Shown: positions 49,973 to 61,632 of the stretch, piece after piece
Layout: each line of letters begins with the position of its first letter
How positions within the stretch are numbered: the stretch's first letter is position 1
Source of the DNA: Rusavskia elegans
Lineage: Eukaryota > Ascomycota > Lecanoromycetes > Teloschistales > Teloschistaceae
Direction of reading: 5' to 3'
DNA length: 64,000 nucleotides
Assembly (NCBI GenBank): GCA_011316305.1
Contig: SAUG01000171.1
Location: 30,752 to 94,751 of the forward strand
Position numbers and translations under genes: made by a program
The notes under the pieces: model-generated
Database searches by the model: none
Seen by the model: the letters and a program-made list of their open reading frames with translations, nothing else
Told to the model about the DNA's origin: nothing

Positions 49973-51927
49973 AGCTGCGGAAGTAAAAAAAGGCAGGGAG
50001 ACAGCAAGGATAAGACGATAAACAGAATAGCAAGGGATAGCAGTGACTTGTATAACTGTTCGACGACGATTCTAGAGAAGAGAAATGGAAGCAATATGTA
50101 GTGATCAATGAGTCACATTCATTGTGTTGAAGGTATGGTAGTTAGTGATAGGAGAGAGGCGAGCTTGGTCATGCTCAGGAAAGTCGTTGTTGGGTGAGCA
50201 AGGTAAGCAAGGCAGACAACGATGAGCAACAAGAAGGCATGATGTCAAGACTGGCGGAGAGTTGACTCTTGGCTCTGGTCTCCTGGAGCTTATGGTAAAT
50301 ATTGAAGGAATGTTGGGCCAAAGGAAGGGAGGAGTGGATGAGGACGTGGGTTCTAAAATTGAGGTATATATGGAAAGGTTGCTTACAAATAGACATTGCA
50401 CTACGTGATGGAGGAGTATGAGACAAAGGACGAACGACGTGATGGAAAAGAAGACTGGACAAGATAAGGGAGTAGGAGAAATTGGATTGTCGGAGTATGT
50501 ATGTAGAAAGTCAAGAGAGGTACAAGTAATGAGTCGCTTCATCACCACTAATATCGACTAGCGCGGTGGTGAATAGGCAGAGTTGTCATGGACGTTAATT
50601 CACTCCTACCATTCACCGACCGACGACAGCGTGAGAGAAGGAAAGAAAGGAATATGACGTAATGATGAGAGAGAAACGACAGACCAGTCAAGGCCAACAG
50701 CTGATTAGTACCATCGACTACCTGGCACGAAAAGGGCATCTTGCATGCACCGAGAAAGTATGAGTACAAGCCTGCTGCGTGTACAAGCGGTACGAGAGCG
50801 GGTAGAAGTACCTCTGACATGCGCTGGTCCGATTATAGTTCCACCTGACCCGTACCCTAATCGCACAGAAGAAATTTCTTGATCACGAGTTAATTTCGAA
50901 GGCTTTCCTATACGCATGCTTCCGACGTGGTGGTACTGTGTCTTGCTTCGAGAAGGATTCCCATGTGCAAGTCAGTCATACCCAGGCCCAAAACCCAGCA
51001 TAGCACCGACATGAGACTCGTATGACGCTCATTCTTGCGCCGCCCTTATTGTGTCGATTTGCGTGAAGCTCAGTCATGCTTGAGCGGAACCGTGATTGCG
51101 TTAGGTCGCCATTGGAAGCACTTCCAAAGTAGAAGCGATACACAGATCTGAGTCCCAATCAAACGACTGCTGCTGCAGGCAGCCTCAGTGAAGTGGGTTT
51201 GACCACCACGAAGAGGGTTATGATCGCCTGTGCATTCATGCTGTACGTAAGATCTTCCTAGAAACGTCCAAAAGCTCCACGAGACTCCAGCGAAGGCTCA
51301 ATCTTGTGGGAAGCGCGTAGCTAGTCTGATAACAAGCGCAGATTGCAGAAGCTTCAGGACCGGAGTGTCAAAAAGGGACCAATCCGACGAAAAGCCATTC
51401 GAGCTGACCGTGGCCAAGAGTCCCAACGCTGCTAGCCAAGACGAAGTGAGACGAGCAGCTCCAAAGATCTGTCACGGGTTGATGCGCCACTGGAATTCCG
51501 TAAGCTTCGCCAGCTTAATGAATGCAGAGAAGCGTCGCTTAGCCGTCCGAGCTACATTTGCAGTCTCGTGAAACAGGCGCACAGACGTCACCGCGAGACG
51601 ACCGCTTTCTGCCAAGGAGGTAAAATCCGGGGTAGAGGTACCTGCATGTGAATGGAAGAAAGCCTATTTGACCTTTGGCGACGTTGCCGACTCAATCGAT
51701 TGTTGGCGCTGCTTGCAAAGCAGAAGCCTTTCACTGGATCTTGCTGACTTTTGCCGTTCGCTGATTGGCCAGAATCTGGAGCCCTCCTGCCGCATTGGGG
51801 CATGAGCTGGGTCAGGTGTTTGGCAGATATATGACACCCCCCGGGCATGCGAGTAGAGTGATTCAGCCATCTGCAGTCTCGAAACCGTCCTCGAAAGAAC
51901 CCCATACATTTCTTGTCAACTGGCAAC
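49973..51927. other. Intergenic region
   Basis: About 2 kb with only short overlapping frames of skewed composition on both strands. The longest (50105-50548, minus) is rich in Ser, Pro, Cys and Leu with no domain. I see no gene I can support. The 3' part presumably holds the promoter of the transporter at 51928. Confidence 0.4.
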
Positions 51928-52963
51928 ATGGGTGTCGTCTTGCTCAAGAATCTTTTCGCATATGGCCAACCAACCGGTGCCGGCATCACCACAACTTCAT
52001 CCGTAGCTCATCTTGCACACAAAACCGGTTCCGGCGAGAAGGCTCTCGACGGCAGCTGCGTCACCGCGCCATCCCTGTCGAGTGGCGATATCGAGTCCCA
52101 AGGACCAACTGGCAGGCAAACTCCAACAGAACCTGATACTCCATGCAACAGCAAATCATGGATCCGAGGAGCTTGGACTGCCCTCACAGGCTTTCGACCA
52201 ACCCCTCGCATGATTTCCGATGCAATCATTGGCCTCGCCGACGGAATGACAGTACCCTTTGCCCTTACCGCCGGTCTTTCTTCGCTGGGGAGCACACGCA
52301 TTGTCCAGCTGGGCGGTGTCGCCGAACTCATTGCCGGTATGATTTCCATGGGTGTTGGAGGTGCTCTTGGAGCAAAAGCCGAATCGTGAGTTCTTCCATG
52401 GCTCCAGAACTGCGTAAGAGATGCTGATACCGTGCAGTGACGGCTTCAAAGCCAAAATGGCAGACACTCTTAAGCTCGTTCTTGGATCCTCAGCAGATGC
52501 CGTTGATCTCGTCCACGAAACCCTCGAACCGTATGGCTTCGATCTCGGCCAACGGAACGTCATCAGCGACCAGTTGAGGCAGTCTTCTGATAAGATGGTG
52601 GATTTCCTCATACGCTTTCACTACCAAGAAAAGGAACCTGATTCATCCAGACCCTGGAGCTGTGGTCTCACCATCGGCTTGGGATACGGTGTTGGAGGTC
52701 TCATTCCATTGATCCCGTATTTCTGTGTCGGCGTACACGAAGTATTTCTGGCCCTCTATATCAGCATCGGCGTCATGGCCGTCACCCTCTTCCTGTTCGG
52801 GTACTTCAAGACGGTGCTGCTCGCGGAGCAGGACTGTGAAAAGAGCACATGGAAGGCGTTCAAGGGAGGTCTTTGGATGATGGGTCTTGGAGGAGGGTCG
52901 GCGGCTGTCGCGGTCGGTGCAGTCTATGGGATCCAGATGGCATCACCTGCCATGGAACATTGA
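51928..52963 (+). CDS. Ccc1/VIT-type vacuolar iron/manganese transporter
   Basis: Predicted 327-aa membrane protein of the CCC1/VIT1 family, which moves Fe2+ or Mn2+ into the vacuole, probably by proton antiport. Exons 51928-52385 and 52438-52963; the 52-nt intron starts GTGAGT and ends CAG and splits a serine codon. The start chosen is the first ATG in frame. The cytosolic N-terminus (about 95 residues) is Ser/Thr/Gly-rich. The family core begins at residues 97-121 (SDAIIGLADGMTVPFALTAG), followed by the second helix VAELIAGMISMGVGG. A hydrophilic metal-binding-type middle region comes next (VHETLEPYGFDLGQ). Three C-terminal helices end the protein (about 215-240, 245-267, 290-318). Five membrane segments is the family norm. 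Substrate specificity cannot be read from sequence alone. Confidence 0.9.
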
Positions 52964-53342
52964 AAGAATATTTAAGAGCTCTCGGAAGAAGCGAATGTGA
53001 TACCAAGGTCGGGATTCTCAGGAAACCGGGTTGCTGATACAAGTCAGGCCCATCATAATCCACAGTCGTCAAACGCAATTGCAGTGACAAGTCAGCTCTA
53101 CCCTCTCCGTAAGCCCGGGTGTGTATCTGTGATGTCGATCCAATGTAATCGCGTTGATGTGTGAAAGCCGACAAGGATCCATGTCTGAGATGCCAAAGAT
53201 GACCATTCTGGTGAGTTTATAATGCCATGACAGCTCGTTAGTACAACTACCGTGGCATTTACACTGCTGGAAGCTGCAAGGCCTGTTTCTTCCGCCATGG
53301 TTGATAGGATTTTACATCAAGCCTTCGTCCTCGCAAAGACCC
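52964..53342. other. Intergenic region between convergent genes
   Basis: Between the 3' ends of the transporter and Rad10 genes. No gene seen; presumably 3' UTRs. Confidence 0.5.
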
Positions 53343-54476
53343 TCATCCTTGTCGTAATTTGGCCAAAGCAGCTGCCATACGATCATTGAGTGCGCTCCGT
53401 TCTTTCTGCGTCACATTCGAGGTCTTGGCGATCGGTTGCTCGTCCGTTGCAGCAGCCAACAGAGCTTCCTCCTCATCTGCACCGGGCTCCCAGATTGGCC
53501 CCTCTTCGGCCAACCTCTTTGGTGGCCTCCTCTCTGCATCCGGCGTCGCGCTTGCTTGTGACCGCTCTCTGATAGACACAGGCTGGGGAACACCAAGTCT
53601 CCCAGGGTCGTCTTCATCTTGATGATATGCAACAGTCGCTGCTCCTTCTTCCTCGAACAGACTATCCTGCCTCGGCAAGTTGATCGAACTCTCGCCTCTT
53701 TGTAGTCCAACCCCTCTCTTCGCCGCCTTCCGAACCCTGAACGGCTCATCGATTGTCTGACACCACCTCTGGACTTTCTTCTCGCCCCACCCCGGTATCA
53801 TGCCTATCTCCTCAGGCCTCGCATTCACCGCCGCTCGGATGCTCCCGAAAGCGCTGATCAAGCTCGTCGCGTCTGTGGTATTGATGCTTCTAGGCGTGGT
53901 GACGAACTCGACCAATTTGTCCCTGTAGGAGGTAGACTGGTGCGCTTTGATGGATGTAGGTGAAGCATGCTCGTAGGATTTGTAGAGTTCGAGATATCGG
54001 CCGGCTTCTTGGGCGGACCAGCATAGGATGAGGGTGAGATTGTTGACCATGGATGTCTTGGACAATTCCTTCAAGGGTTCCTCGTGATTTTGGATGTCGA
54101 CCATGATCAACAAGACACGTAGATTGTACAAGTGCCCGAGGTTGCGGATTCGATTGTAGATGTACTCGGGGTGAAGGCGATGGTATTTCAGGCTGAGGAA
54201 AAGACAGCATGTGGTGGCTCCGAGGACGAAATCGGCAGGAATGTCGCTGTACTCCCATGGAAGGGAGCGGACATTGTTGAGGATGGGATTGCCCTTTTGG
54301 CGAGGAGATACCAGGATGGCGGAGGGGCCGGATCTATTAGGGAGGGCTTGCGGTTTGGGCTGTTGGACTTTCTTGGGGCCGCCGCTTGCTGCTGACGATG
54401 ATTGAGCGGGGCCAGTCTTTTCAACCGCAGCGAGTGCTGCTGCGAAGTCGGCATCGTCGCCAAAGTCATCATCCAT
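53343..54476 (-). CDS. rad10: Rad10/ERCC1 structure-specific endonuclease subunit
   Basis: Predicted 377-aa intronless homologue of ERCC1/Rad10/Swi10. It is the non-catalytic partner of XPF/Rad1 in the nuclear endonuclease that makes the 5' cut in nucleotide excision repair and trims 3' flaps in recombination. An acidic start (MDDDFGDDADFAAALAAVE) and a short basic linker precede the central ERCC1 domain at about residues 53-170 (ILVSPRQKGNPILNNVRSLP, DIPADFVLG, YNLRVLLIMVDIQN). The tandem helix-hairpin-helix domain that binds XPF and DNA follows at about 200-245 (AFGSIRAAV, IGMIPGWGEKKVQRW). The last 130 residues are disordered and acidic/Ala-rich, longer than in yeast. The protein has no nuclease active site, as is normal for this subunit. 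Confidence 0.96.
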   Translation of the reverse strand: MDDDFGDDADFAAALAAVEKTGPAQSSSAASGGPKKVQQPKPQALPNRSGPSAILVSPRQKGNPILNNVRSLPWEYSDIPADFVLGATTCCLFLSLKYHRLHPEYIYNRIRNLGHLYNLRVLLIMVDIQNHEEPLKELSKTSMVNNLTLILCWSAQEAGRYLELYKSYEHASPTSIKAHQSTSYRDKLVEFVTTPRSINTTDATSLISAFGSIRAAVNARPEEIGMIPGWGEKKVQRWCQTIDEPFRVRKAAKRGVGLQRGESSINLPRQDSLFEEEGAATVAYHQDEDDPGRLGVPQPVSIRERSQASATPDAERRPPKRLAEEGPIWEPGADEEEALLAAATDEQPIAKTSNVTQKERSALNDRMAAALAKLRQG

Positions 54477-54717
54477 TGGACTGCCGTTGGGCAGGCTTCA
54501 ATGCACGAATATCTAGGCGAGGGGAGCAACCTCGCGAAGCGAGTCAGGGAAGGAGCGGAATGTCTCCGCTGTCCATCGTCTCGTCTACTCGTACTCTGCA
54601 ATGACGTCGCTGGAAATATTGTCATGGCTGGATCACATGGCATTGATTCATCTCATTCTATCCACCCGACTTTCTATCGAGTCCGCTCGCACAGATCCCA
54701 TCCATTCCTCCACCAAC

Positions 54718-54981
54718 ATGCCACTCCCAACCCCCTCAACCGCAGCTCCAACCCACGAATCCCCCTCCAACTCTTCCACATTGTCCGTCCTAGCGTCCGA
54801 GACGTCAAACACAGATCCGTCCTCCACGATCTCACAGATACTGGACTCCGCGCCTGACACGGATGCAGGCGCTTCTCAAGGTAGTACCGCGGGAAAGAAG
54901 ATGAAAAGTCAAGTCGAGGAGGCGGCGGAGAAGGGTTTTGAGCAGAGGGAGGGGAAGGAAAGGGAGGGTGGTAGTGGTTGA
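54718..54981 (+). CDS. Small hypothetical protein (87 aa)
   Basis: A short frame divergent from the Rad10 gene; the two starts are 241 bp apart and would share a promoter region. From the ATG at 54718 it encodes a Ser/Thr/Pro-rich half and then a charged, probably helical end (GKKMKSQVEEAAEKGFEQRE). The frame is also open upstream to another ATG at 54601, giving 126 aa with a hydrophobic start. The composition is protein-like but no domain was recognised, and the opposite strand is also open, so this is tentative. Confidence 0.4.
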   Translation: MPLPTPSTAAPTHESPSNSSTLSVLASETSNTDPSSTISQILDSAPDTDAGASQGSTAGKKMKSQVEEAAEKGFEQREGKEREGGSG

Positions 54982-55184
54982 GGGTTGGTTCGCTTGTGGA
55001 GAGGGATGAGGATGGGTTGTGCTTGTGGCCTTAATCTGGTTTCAAAAGAAGGGTTCCAATCGAACTTGCCTCGTTCGATGAACATTTGAGGGCTTGTCCC
55101 AGGGAGCGTGAGGCGTTGGACTACCCACTCAATGAAACGTGAATTAACGACAAGGCTCGGAGAGAAAGTATCTTCCACCAGTCG

Positions 55185-57453
55185 TCAGCATCGCTGCATC
55201 CCATCCATCTCAGCAGGGCCATTCATAGCATGTGCAGGAGAAGTCGGCATCTCCGAAACACGATTCTCAGGCTCCATCGGGGCAGGTGGTTCGATTATTT
55301 GCGGCGCTTGCCAATCAACCTTGATTGGCTGGTCTTTGCTGAGTTTCTGCCCGTTGAACCCTAAACAGCATCATCTATCAGCATCATCTCATGAGAACAG
55401 TCTTCCAAAAAACTACATACAGAGCTCAAATCGTACGTCGGCCGGACCGATGAGGACTTTGATTTCGTAGTCGATTCTGAAGTAATGCTTCCCGATACTC
55501 CAAAAGCGTTTGTTCTTTTCTTTGAACTTCGATTCATCTGCACCAGAGAGGTCGGATTCGATCTCGCATAGGACATGAGCGTCTACCACCCGAGTCAGTC
55601 GTGATGGAAAAAGTGTGGCACCGGGAGAGAACTTGCCTCCGGCGTCCATATGGTGTGGCAGGTACGGCTCGTCTGCATATGACTTGACGATGCTTGTTGG
55701 GAACGCTCTCCTCGGATCACCTGGCGTCATTTTCCGATGAAAGCTGTGAGTGATTGATTCGTCCGAGGTAATTGGCTTACCCTATATCGAGCTCGTGAGC
55801 ACGAGGTCAAGAATGTTGTGCGGATAACATCACCTTCTTGATAAACCAGGCAATACTCTGCGTTACATACAGCTTCCCGTTCATAGGGTCTTTGTACATT
55901 GAGCGACCGTTGTGGAGCGGATTGTTCTTGTTGTACAACTCTTTACAGATGGTCCCGTACGATGCGCGGCAACATCGGTACATCAGCACTGGTTTGCCAA
56001 CCTTCAGCCTCCGAAGCCGATCACCAACGAGGCCTTTGCAGACCGCCAGCTGTGGGTCTGGAGCCACCCGGACTTGAATATTGGCAGCGTTGGAGTGGCC
56101 GCCGCCTTTCAGGAATCGGGCACGAAGTCGGTCTTGTACATACGGCGAATGACCCAGTCCGCCTGCTAGGATGAGATGATTCTGTGCCCGTCAGGTATCA
56201 AAGTCTTTGCATCGAAAGATACGTATACATACCACTTGTTGTCCGGGATGTTTCTTTTGCATGTTTTGCAACTGCGTATCGATGAGGCCCACAAGCTTTT
56301 GGACTTGCTTGTCGAACAGTCTTTGCAGCTCTTCCCTAGGATTTTCTTCAGACTCATGCGGCTCGAGATATCGCGATGACATCCTACCTGGTGAATTTCA
56401 TCTCCCCATATTCTATACCTACTGTCTGATTGACGTACGCAGGGTCGAGCTTGGGTATCGGTACTGAGAACACCGGCGCATCATCAGGACCGCCATGCTC
56501 GCATTTCGTGTTCTGGAAGTCTCGGCTCTTCATCATCTCCCACGCAACCTGCTCAGGAGACATCGGTAGAGGCGAAGTAAGATTGGCGAGCTCAAGCCTT
56601 GACCGCGCGTAGGCTTCAAAGTCATAATCAATCGCTGCAGAGCCGATGGTAGCACCGAACACTACATCCAACTGTTTCAAAGAGAGAGCGTTTGTGCTGG
56701 TGTCACTGACTTCGAGCACAGAAAGATCCGTAGTGCCTCCTCCTGCGTCGCAAACGAGTAGAATGTCCTTCTCTCGAAATATCCCAGAGGCCTCCAGTGA
56801 TGTATGTACTGCCGCCGCCTCTGCCTCTGTCAGGCCGATGCTGAGTGTATGGTTTTTGCACTGGGCAAAGCCGGCTCTTTGTACGATCTCGCGATACTTT
56901 TCAACAATTTGCGGCGGCCACGTCGTGGGAACGCTGAATATGAACTCGACGCTCGCACTGTGCCAGGATATCTTGGAAAGCTCGACCGAAAGCTTCAACT
57001 CGATGTGTTTATATAGCAGCCGATGGTAATCCTCGTATAGGCGCTCGACCTCCTCTAGCGAGCGTGGCGAGTAGACAGGATCCTCCGCCTGCTTTTGTCC
57101 AAGGCGCGCAGGATCCAGGAACGTCTTAAACCAATCTTTGTACTCCTTATCTGGCGCATTCTGCTCGGCAACAGTCTCTGAGAGGAAGCCCCACGAGCTG
57201 GGCTTTTGTTGGTGATTCGGATAAACCAGGATTGTTGGCACCTTGTTTTCATTGGCCTGACCTCGTCCGGGCCATTTCTGGATCCAGCGGACAGATTCAG
57301 ATCCTATCGAGAGGTTCGCGTAGGATACACCTGGGGAGACACATGTCAATCACAGCCAATGCGCTGTCTGATCATACAAGGTAGGATCATCGTACCAGTT
57401 GCAGTCATGCCAAAATCAATGCCAACGATGACATCTGGTCTTCTCTCCTCCAT
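55185..57453 (-). CDS. HSP70-like ATPase (fungal HSPA12-type), seven exons
   Basis: I reconstruct complement of exons 57453-57396, 57330-56388, 56335-56233, 56181-55834, 55781-55637, 55582-55421 and 55360-55185. They total 1935 nt and encode 644 aa in one frame. Actin/HSP70 ATPase motifs are in order: phosphate-1 loop VIVGIDFGMTATG (residues 8-20), phosphate-2 CDAGGGTTDLS (213-223), adenosine loop LILAGGLGHSPYV (from 371). The C-terminal part has WFIKKGKPITSDES, TPGDPRRAF and VRFELWFNGQKLSKD, typical of the many fungal HSP70-like proteins that lack a canonical substrate-binding domain and EEVD tail. Introns are 51-65 nt; the one at 55583-55636 would use a GC donor (GCAAGT) and could be read through. 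Function is probably ATP-dependent sensing or chaperoning; clients are unknown. Confidence 0.9.
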
Positions 57454-58418
57454 CTTGTACGATTCGTGAAGTAGTGGCAGCTAGGACTGCCCGAATGACT
57501 TTAATGATTGCATCACTCTTATGACAAACTCGTACGGGGGATGACTCGGGTGGACGAAGAGGTGAGATCTTATCGCAGTGGTGAAAAGTCGCATCGTACA
57601 GGTCTATAAATCTTAGAAAAACCTACATTATTATTGGATGCAGCATTGTGGCGTAAGCATGAACGTTAAGACACAAGTCCAAAGATTTCATAAGCCTGCG
57701 AGTTACGAAGAGCAGCACCTTTACCCTCGACCTTCAGTGATTGAGTAGAGCAGCTGTATCAAGCTCAACCTCGGGCAACACAACAGATTTAGCAGGGATC
57801 AGACTGCGAGCGGCAGCTCCTGCATGCTGCATCTTGGCGGGATGTCGCTCCGCCACGCTGATCGCCAGCCTCGATGCTCCTTTGAGCCAATCCCAGTCTC
57901 GCGAGGCTCATATGGATTCTACGAAAGAACGAGAAGCACCATGCGACTGAGCCTTGGAGACCTCCTCCGTTTCACAATGGGAGAATGCGATACATGCCAG
58001 GTCAGTACCCCTCAAGGCTTCAGACTCGAAGCGCTGTGGATTATCACTGCTTTTTGGGGCGTCCGGGGGGCACGGGAAGGACGATCCAAGCCAATTACAA
58101 GCTTTGGCGGCTCGCTTTGCATGATAGCCAGACGGAGCTGCCTGTAGGCTGTGGGGGCTCTTTCGTGTGATTGCACGCGTCTTCAAGGCTGTGGTGCCTT
58201 TTTGGGGATGATCACCCAAGCCTGTGGAACGATGCAGAGAGTAGGGAATCTCAGCCGCACCGACCCCGAGAATTCCTTTTCATCCGTGCTGGATAGGTTT
58301 TCCCTCTGGAAAGATCAGATGCAGCCAATTTGGTATCAAGTTCATGACCGTGGAAGAACCACAAGACTTGACAGCCCATAGCTATTCACAATCCAAAAGA
58401 AGACCTCACTACAAAACA
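57454..58418. other. Intergenic region
   Basis: Promoter side of both the HSP70-like gene and the single-pass protein gene. Only short frames on both strands without domains; none supported. Confidence 0.45.
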
Positions 58419-59810
58419 ATGCCAGAAAGTACCTCGATTATCCTACTCGGGACGCCCATTAACGTTGTACTGGACCCTAGTGCTACTCCTCCTCTATCTT
58501 CTGCTGTCAATGAAGTCACTCAAATAATTCAAGATGGCAACGCCTTACCAGTGTCGATCAATGGGTTGAACAGTTCGAAGCTTCCGTTTGTTCTTCCACC
58601 GGGTGTGGGCTTCCAACCTGCTTCAACCAGCGCTGCTCCTTCTAGTACTGATGACCCAGCCTCGCCAGCGTCGGCAATCCCACCATCAGCAAAGTCCCCG
58701 AGTCAGACAGCAACATCTGTTCCAGGGGGAAATTCGACCTCTAATGGCACTTTGCCAGGGTCATACCCAGCTCGGCAAGGCTCGAACAACATAAGTCCCG
58801 GGGCTGCAGCTGGAATCGGTATAGGATGTGCAATAGCTGGAGCGCTGATTGCAGCAGCTATCCTCGTTTTCTTCTTCAGGCGCCAAAGGCGTCGAGCGCC
58901 AGCACGCAGCGATGCCATACCACTCAACGGTTTCGGGTCGGTTGAGAAGACCGTGGCTTCACCAGACTCCATCAGCCCAGCGGGAATGATCGAGAGAAAC
59001 CTTCCCCAACCAGCGGAAGATCAAGCGCTTGGCGGAGAGATGTCGAGGCTGAAAACCGCCATCAAAAACCATGTCCAAAGCTACTACCACACGAACAGTG
59101 TCAAAGGAAGCGTGGATCAAGTCGCGCTTGGCTTGATCGCAACGGGCAACATGCCACTCATTGCTTCGACTTTGGGCTCTCTGCTCTCGAACCCGGTGAC
59201 AAGGATGACGGCAATCCGTTTCTGCATCACTTGGACTGTGGTCTCGAGGATTGATTCGAACTGTGAGCCGAGTCTAAGCTTCCTACCACCAGAGATCGCA
59301 AGTTGCCTGCGTTCCATCAGTAGCACACGGGATGACCCATCCAGTAAGTGTCCATTGTTCGCTGTGATATACTCGAGTAATCATGCTGACCGCTCCTCAG
59401 CCAAACCAGGATTCATGAGCAGATGGAGGGCATTCACCGCGGCTCTGTTGCACGATCGATATGGATCATCGACTGTGACGGCTTCGGATGCTCGCAATCG
59501 GAATATCTCAGAAGCACTGCAGGCGTTGGACGCGGTGCTTAGCCCTTTCGCGGACGGACAACGGGACGACCGAGAGCGAGTCCAAAAATTGGAAGAAATC
59601 CTAAAACGAGGCGCCCGGTTTGGATTCACACTGTTCTCGCAGCCAAGTCTGTTGGACTTTGACTGGAATACACCTCCGAGTGCGGGCAGAGGCACATTGG
59701 TTGTATCTCCTGCATTGACGCAGGTTGCGGACGACAACGGTCGGAGACTGCCGAGACCGAGGGTGCTGGAAGAACAAGAGGTGGCGCGTGGTCTGGAGTC
59801 ATATCTTTGA
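58419..59810 (+). CDS. Single-pass membrane protein of unknown function
   Basis: Predicted 444 aa from exons 58419-59343 and 59401-59810. The 57-nt intron has GTAAGT, CTGAC branch and CAG, but is a multiple of three, so read-through would add 19 residues. The ATG at 58419 has a better context (AAAACAATGCC) than the in-frame ATG at 58344. Residues 65-125 are Ser/Thr/Pro-rich with NGT and NST glycosylation sites, followed by one membrane helix at about 129-153 (GAAAGIGIGCAIAGALIAAA) and a basic RRQRRR stop-transfer. This is the layout of a type I cell-surface protein with a long cytoplasmic tail, although no clear signal peptide is seen. The tail has hydrophobic helices around ALGLIATGNMPLIASTLGSL and a charged coiled segment near RDDRERVQKLEEILKRG. 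I recognise no family. Confidence 0.7.
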   Translation: MPESTSIILLGTPINVVLDPSATPPLSSAVNEVTQIIQDGNALPVSINGLNSSKLPFVLPPGVGFQPASTSAAPSSTDDPASPASAIPPSAKSPSQTATSVPGGNSTSNGTLPGSYPARQGSNNISPGAAAGIGIGCAIAGALIAAAILVFFFRRQRRRAPARSDAIPLNGFGSVEKTVASPDSISPAGMIERNLPQPAEDQALGGEMSRLKTAIKNHVQSYYHTNSVKGSVDQVALGLIATGNMPLIASTLGSLLSNPVTRMTAIRFCITWTVVSRIDSNCEPSLSFLPPEIASCLRSISSTRDDPSSKCPLFAVIYSSNHADRSSAKPGFMSRWRAFTAALLHDRYGSSTVTASDARNRNISEALQALDAVLSPFADGQRDDRERVQKLEEILKRGARFGFTLFSQPSLLDFDWNTPPSAGRGTLVVSPALTQVADDNGRRLPRPRVLEEQEVARGLESYL

Positions 59811-61632
59811 AGAGATTGAAAAGGAGAAGATCTGTCATTGACAGAGAGAAATTGGGTAGCACGGAATTCTTGTTCCATTCTATTTTGCTGGCTCAGACCC
59901 AAATTGCAGTAGCAATATTCATGTCCATCTCCAGAATTTGCCCGAGTTGTATTTGTCTCCATATTGGCGGTTAAAGTCCGAATAGTGGTCTGGATGCCCT
60001 CATCCTCTAATATCTGCCCATATCTGGTGTGAGCTTTCGAATCCAATTAACTCGCAGCCATGGCGATTCGCAAAGCTGCTATCCCACTCTACTCCTGTGA
60101 GATATGGGGATCTCTCTTGACTCGCCTAGGAGAAAACCTCTTGTTGCCGAGCTTAGTCTTTTGTGATGGACCATTGGCTCGATGATTCTGATGGTCACAC
60201 TCATGACTGAAAAGGGACAGCGATGCTGCGTGGCAATCTGACATGATTCGTCGCTCTTGTGGAAGGCAAGGAGGTATTTGATGGTGAGCATGTCCTCGCC
60301 AAAGTCACGTGACCGTCTTGAGCCCTAATTGTCTGCATGTCCAGGTCACGACAAGTGTCGCCCTGTCAACATGCCTGACAGGACGAATGAACTTGTTATG
60401 ACGATTGTGTCATCAGAACGTCCTTTGAAGAGCTATATTGGATCCAATAGGACCACATGAAGTTGTGCAGCAGCATGAAAAGATCCGTGGTGGAGAGTCT
60501 TGTAGAGGATCAACTGGCTCAAACAATAAAACCTCGACGCGTTACTGCCACCACTGCTCTCACACACCTATTGCTATTACACATACGACTCCGCAATGCT
60601 TTCTGACTCAGATTCATTCTCAAGCTCTTGACAGAAGTCCAAGCATCGGGGACCTTCCCCGCGGTCCGATCCGCCACTCGCGTACACCTGGGTCTGACTG
60701 CACGGAGTGTGATCGTGCGGCCCGTTGCATGAGTCAAGATGCCAATGGGAAGCCCAGATCTCGGCTTTTGACAATCACATCATTTTTGGTGATATCGAAC
60801 CACCGACAGTCTTCTTCTTGGCGAGCCAGTCATCTTGGACGACGATCATGGACCATCCGCTTTTGGACCCACCTTCTCCCATTTCTGATCGTAATTTGCC
60901 TCCTGATCTCCGTTTGCGAATCTGCTATCCTTTTCCTCCAGCACTTTCAAAGCTCTTTCCTGGCGAAGCAAGCATGTCCTACACGACATGAACCATCTCC
61001 AGGGGTTCGTCCAATCATTTTAGCCAGACGTCCCATGAAGTCAGATAGAGCCGATCTGGATCATTAAAGCCTCATCATGGCTGGGGAATGTCTGCCGCAG
61101 ACCCTGAGCAGCCATATTTCCTCTCCATCAGACGACGAGTCAGTGCGTTTAGTGCACCGCAACGGGAAATAACAAATCGCCTGCCCTACATTATTGGCGT
61201 TCAGAGTATGGATTTTCTAATTAGTGCAACTCATCGTAACTCTCTTTAGGATGGCTATTCCACTCTGCTCTGCTGGATTACTCAACCCGAACTACGACCT
61301 CCTAATTGGCGCGGACTGTCGTCCAAGGGTATCGGCCCATTACAAGCACAAGGTAGACCGCTGAATCCCATTCATTCGGAATACTATTCTGGTCATATGA
61401 CATTCTTTTGCATGCTTGCGTTCCATCGTCAAGTCCAGGGACTTCCCAATCATTGATTCCTCGGGCAGTACAGCCGATCGTGACTTTCAGCTCGAGTCCA
61501 AAGTAGTCGACAGGCTTTTGCACCGTGATTATCGGATCCCCTTGATCCCTTGGTTCCAGAGATAGGAACAACCGTCTACATCCGTCAATCTTTGATACTG
61601 CCCACAGCGGCAACGTCAATCTGTCAATTACT
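59811..61632. other. Intergenic region
   Basis: No supported gene. A frame at 60438-61067 (plus) begins with TTG and has skewed composition (His, Ser, Thr, Pro). A frame at 61302-61619 (minus) has no recognised domain and lies directly upstream of the next gene's start. Confidence 0.4.

Noticed and set aside
50105..50548. 147-aa frame on the minus strand, rich in Ser, Pro, Cys and Leu
   Set aside because: No conserved pattern, and a second overlapping frame is equally open; more likely 5' flanking sequence.
51365..51571. 68-aa frame on the plus strand
   Set aside because: It begins with GTG, is short and has no conserved feature.
57741..58381. Several short overlapping frames on both strands
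   Set aside because: No splice-linked continuation or domain; consistent with promoter sequence between two genes.
59381..60046. 221-aa frame on the minus strand
   Set aside because: It lies antisense to the end of the single-pass membrane protein gene, with Ser/Arg-rich composition typical of a shadow frame.
60438..61067. 209-aa frame on the plus strand
   Set aside because: It starts with TTG and has skewed composition, no domain and no intron signals; kept as intergenic.
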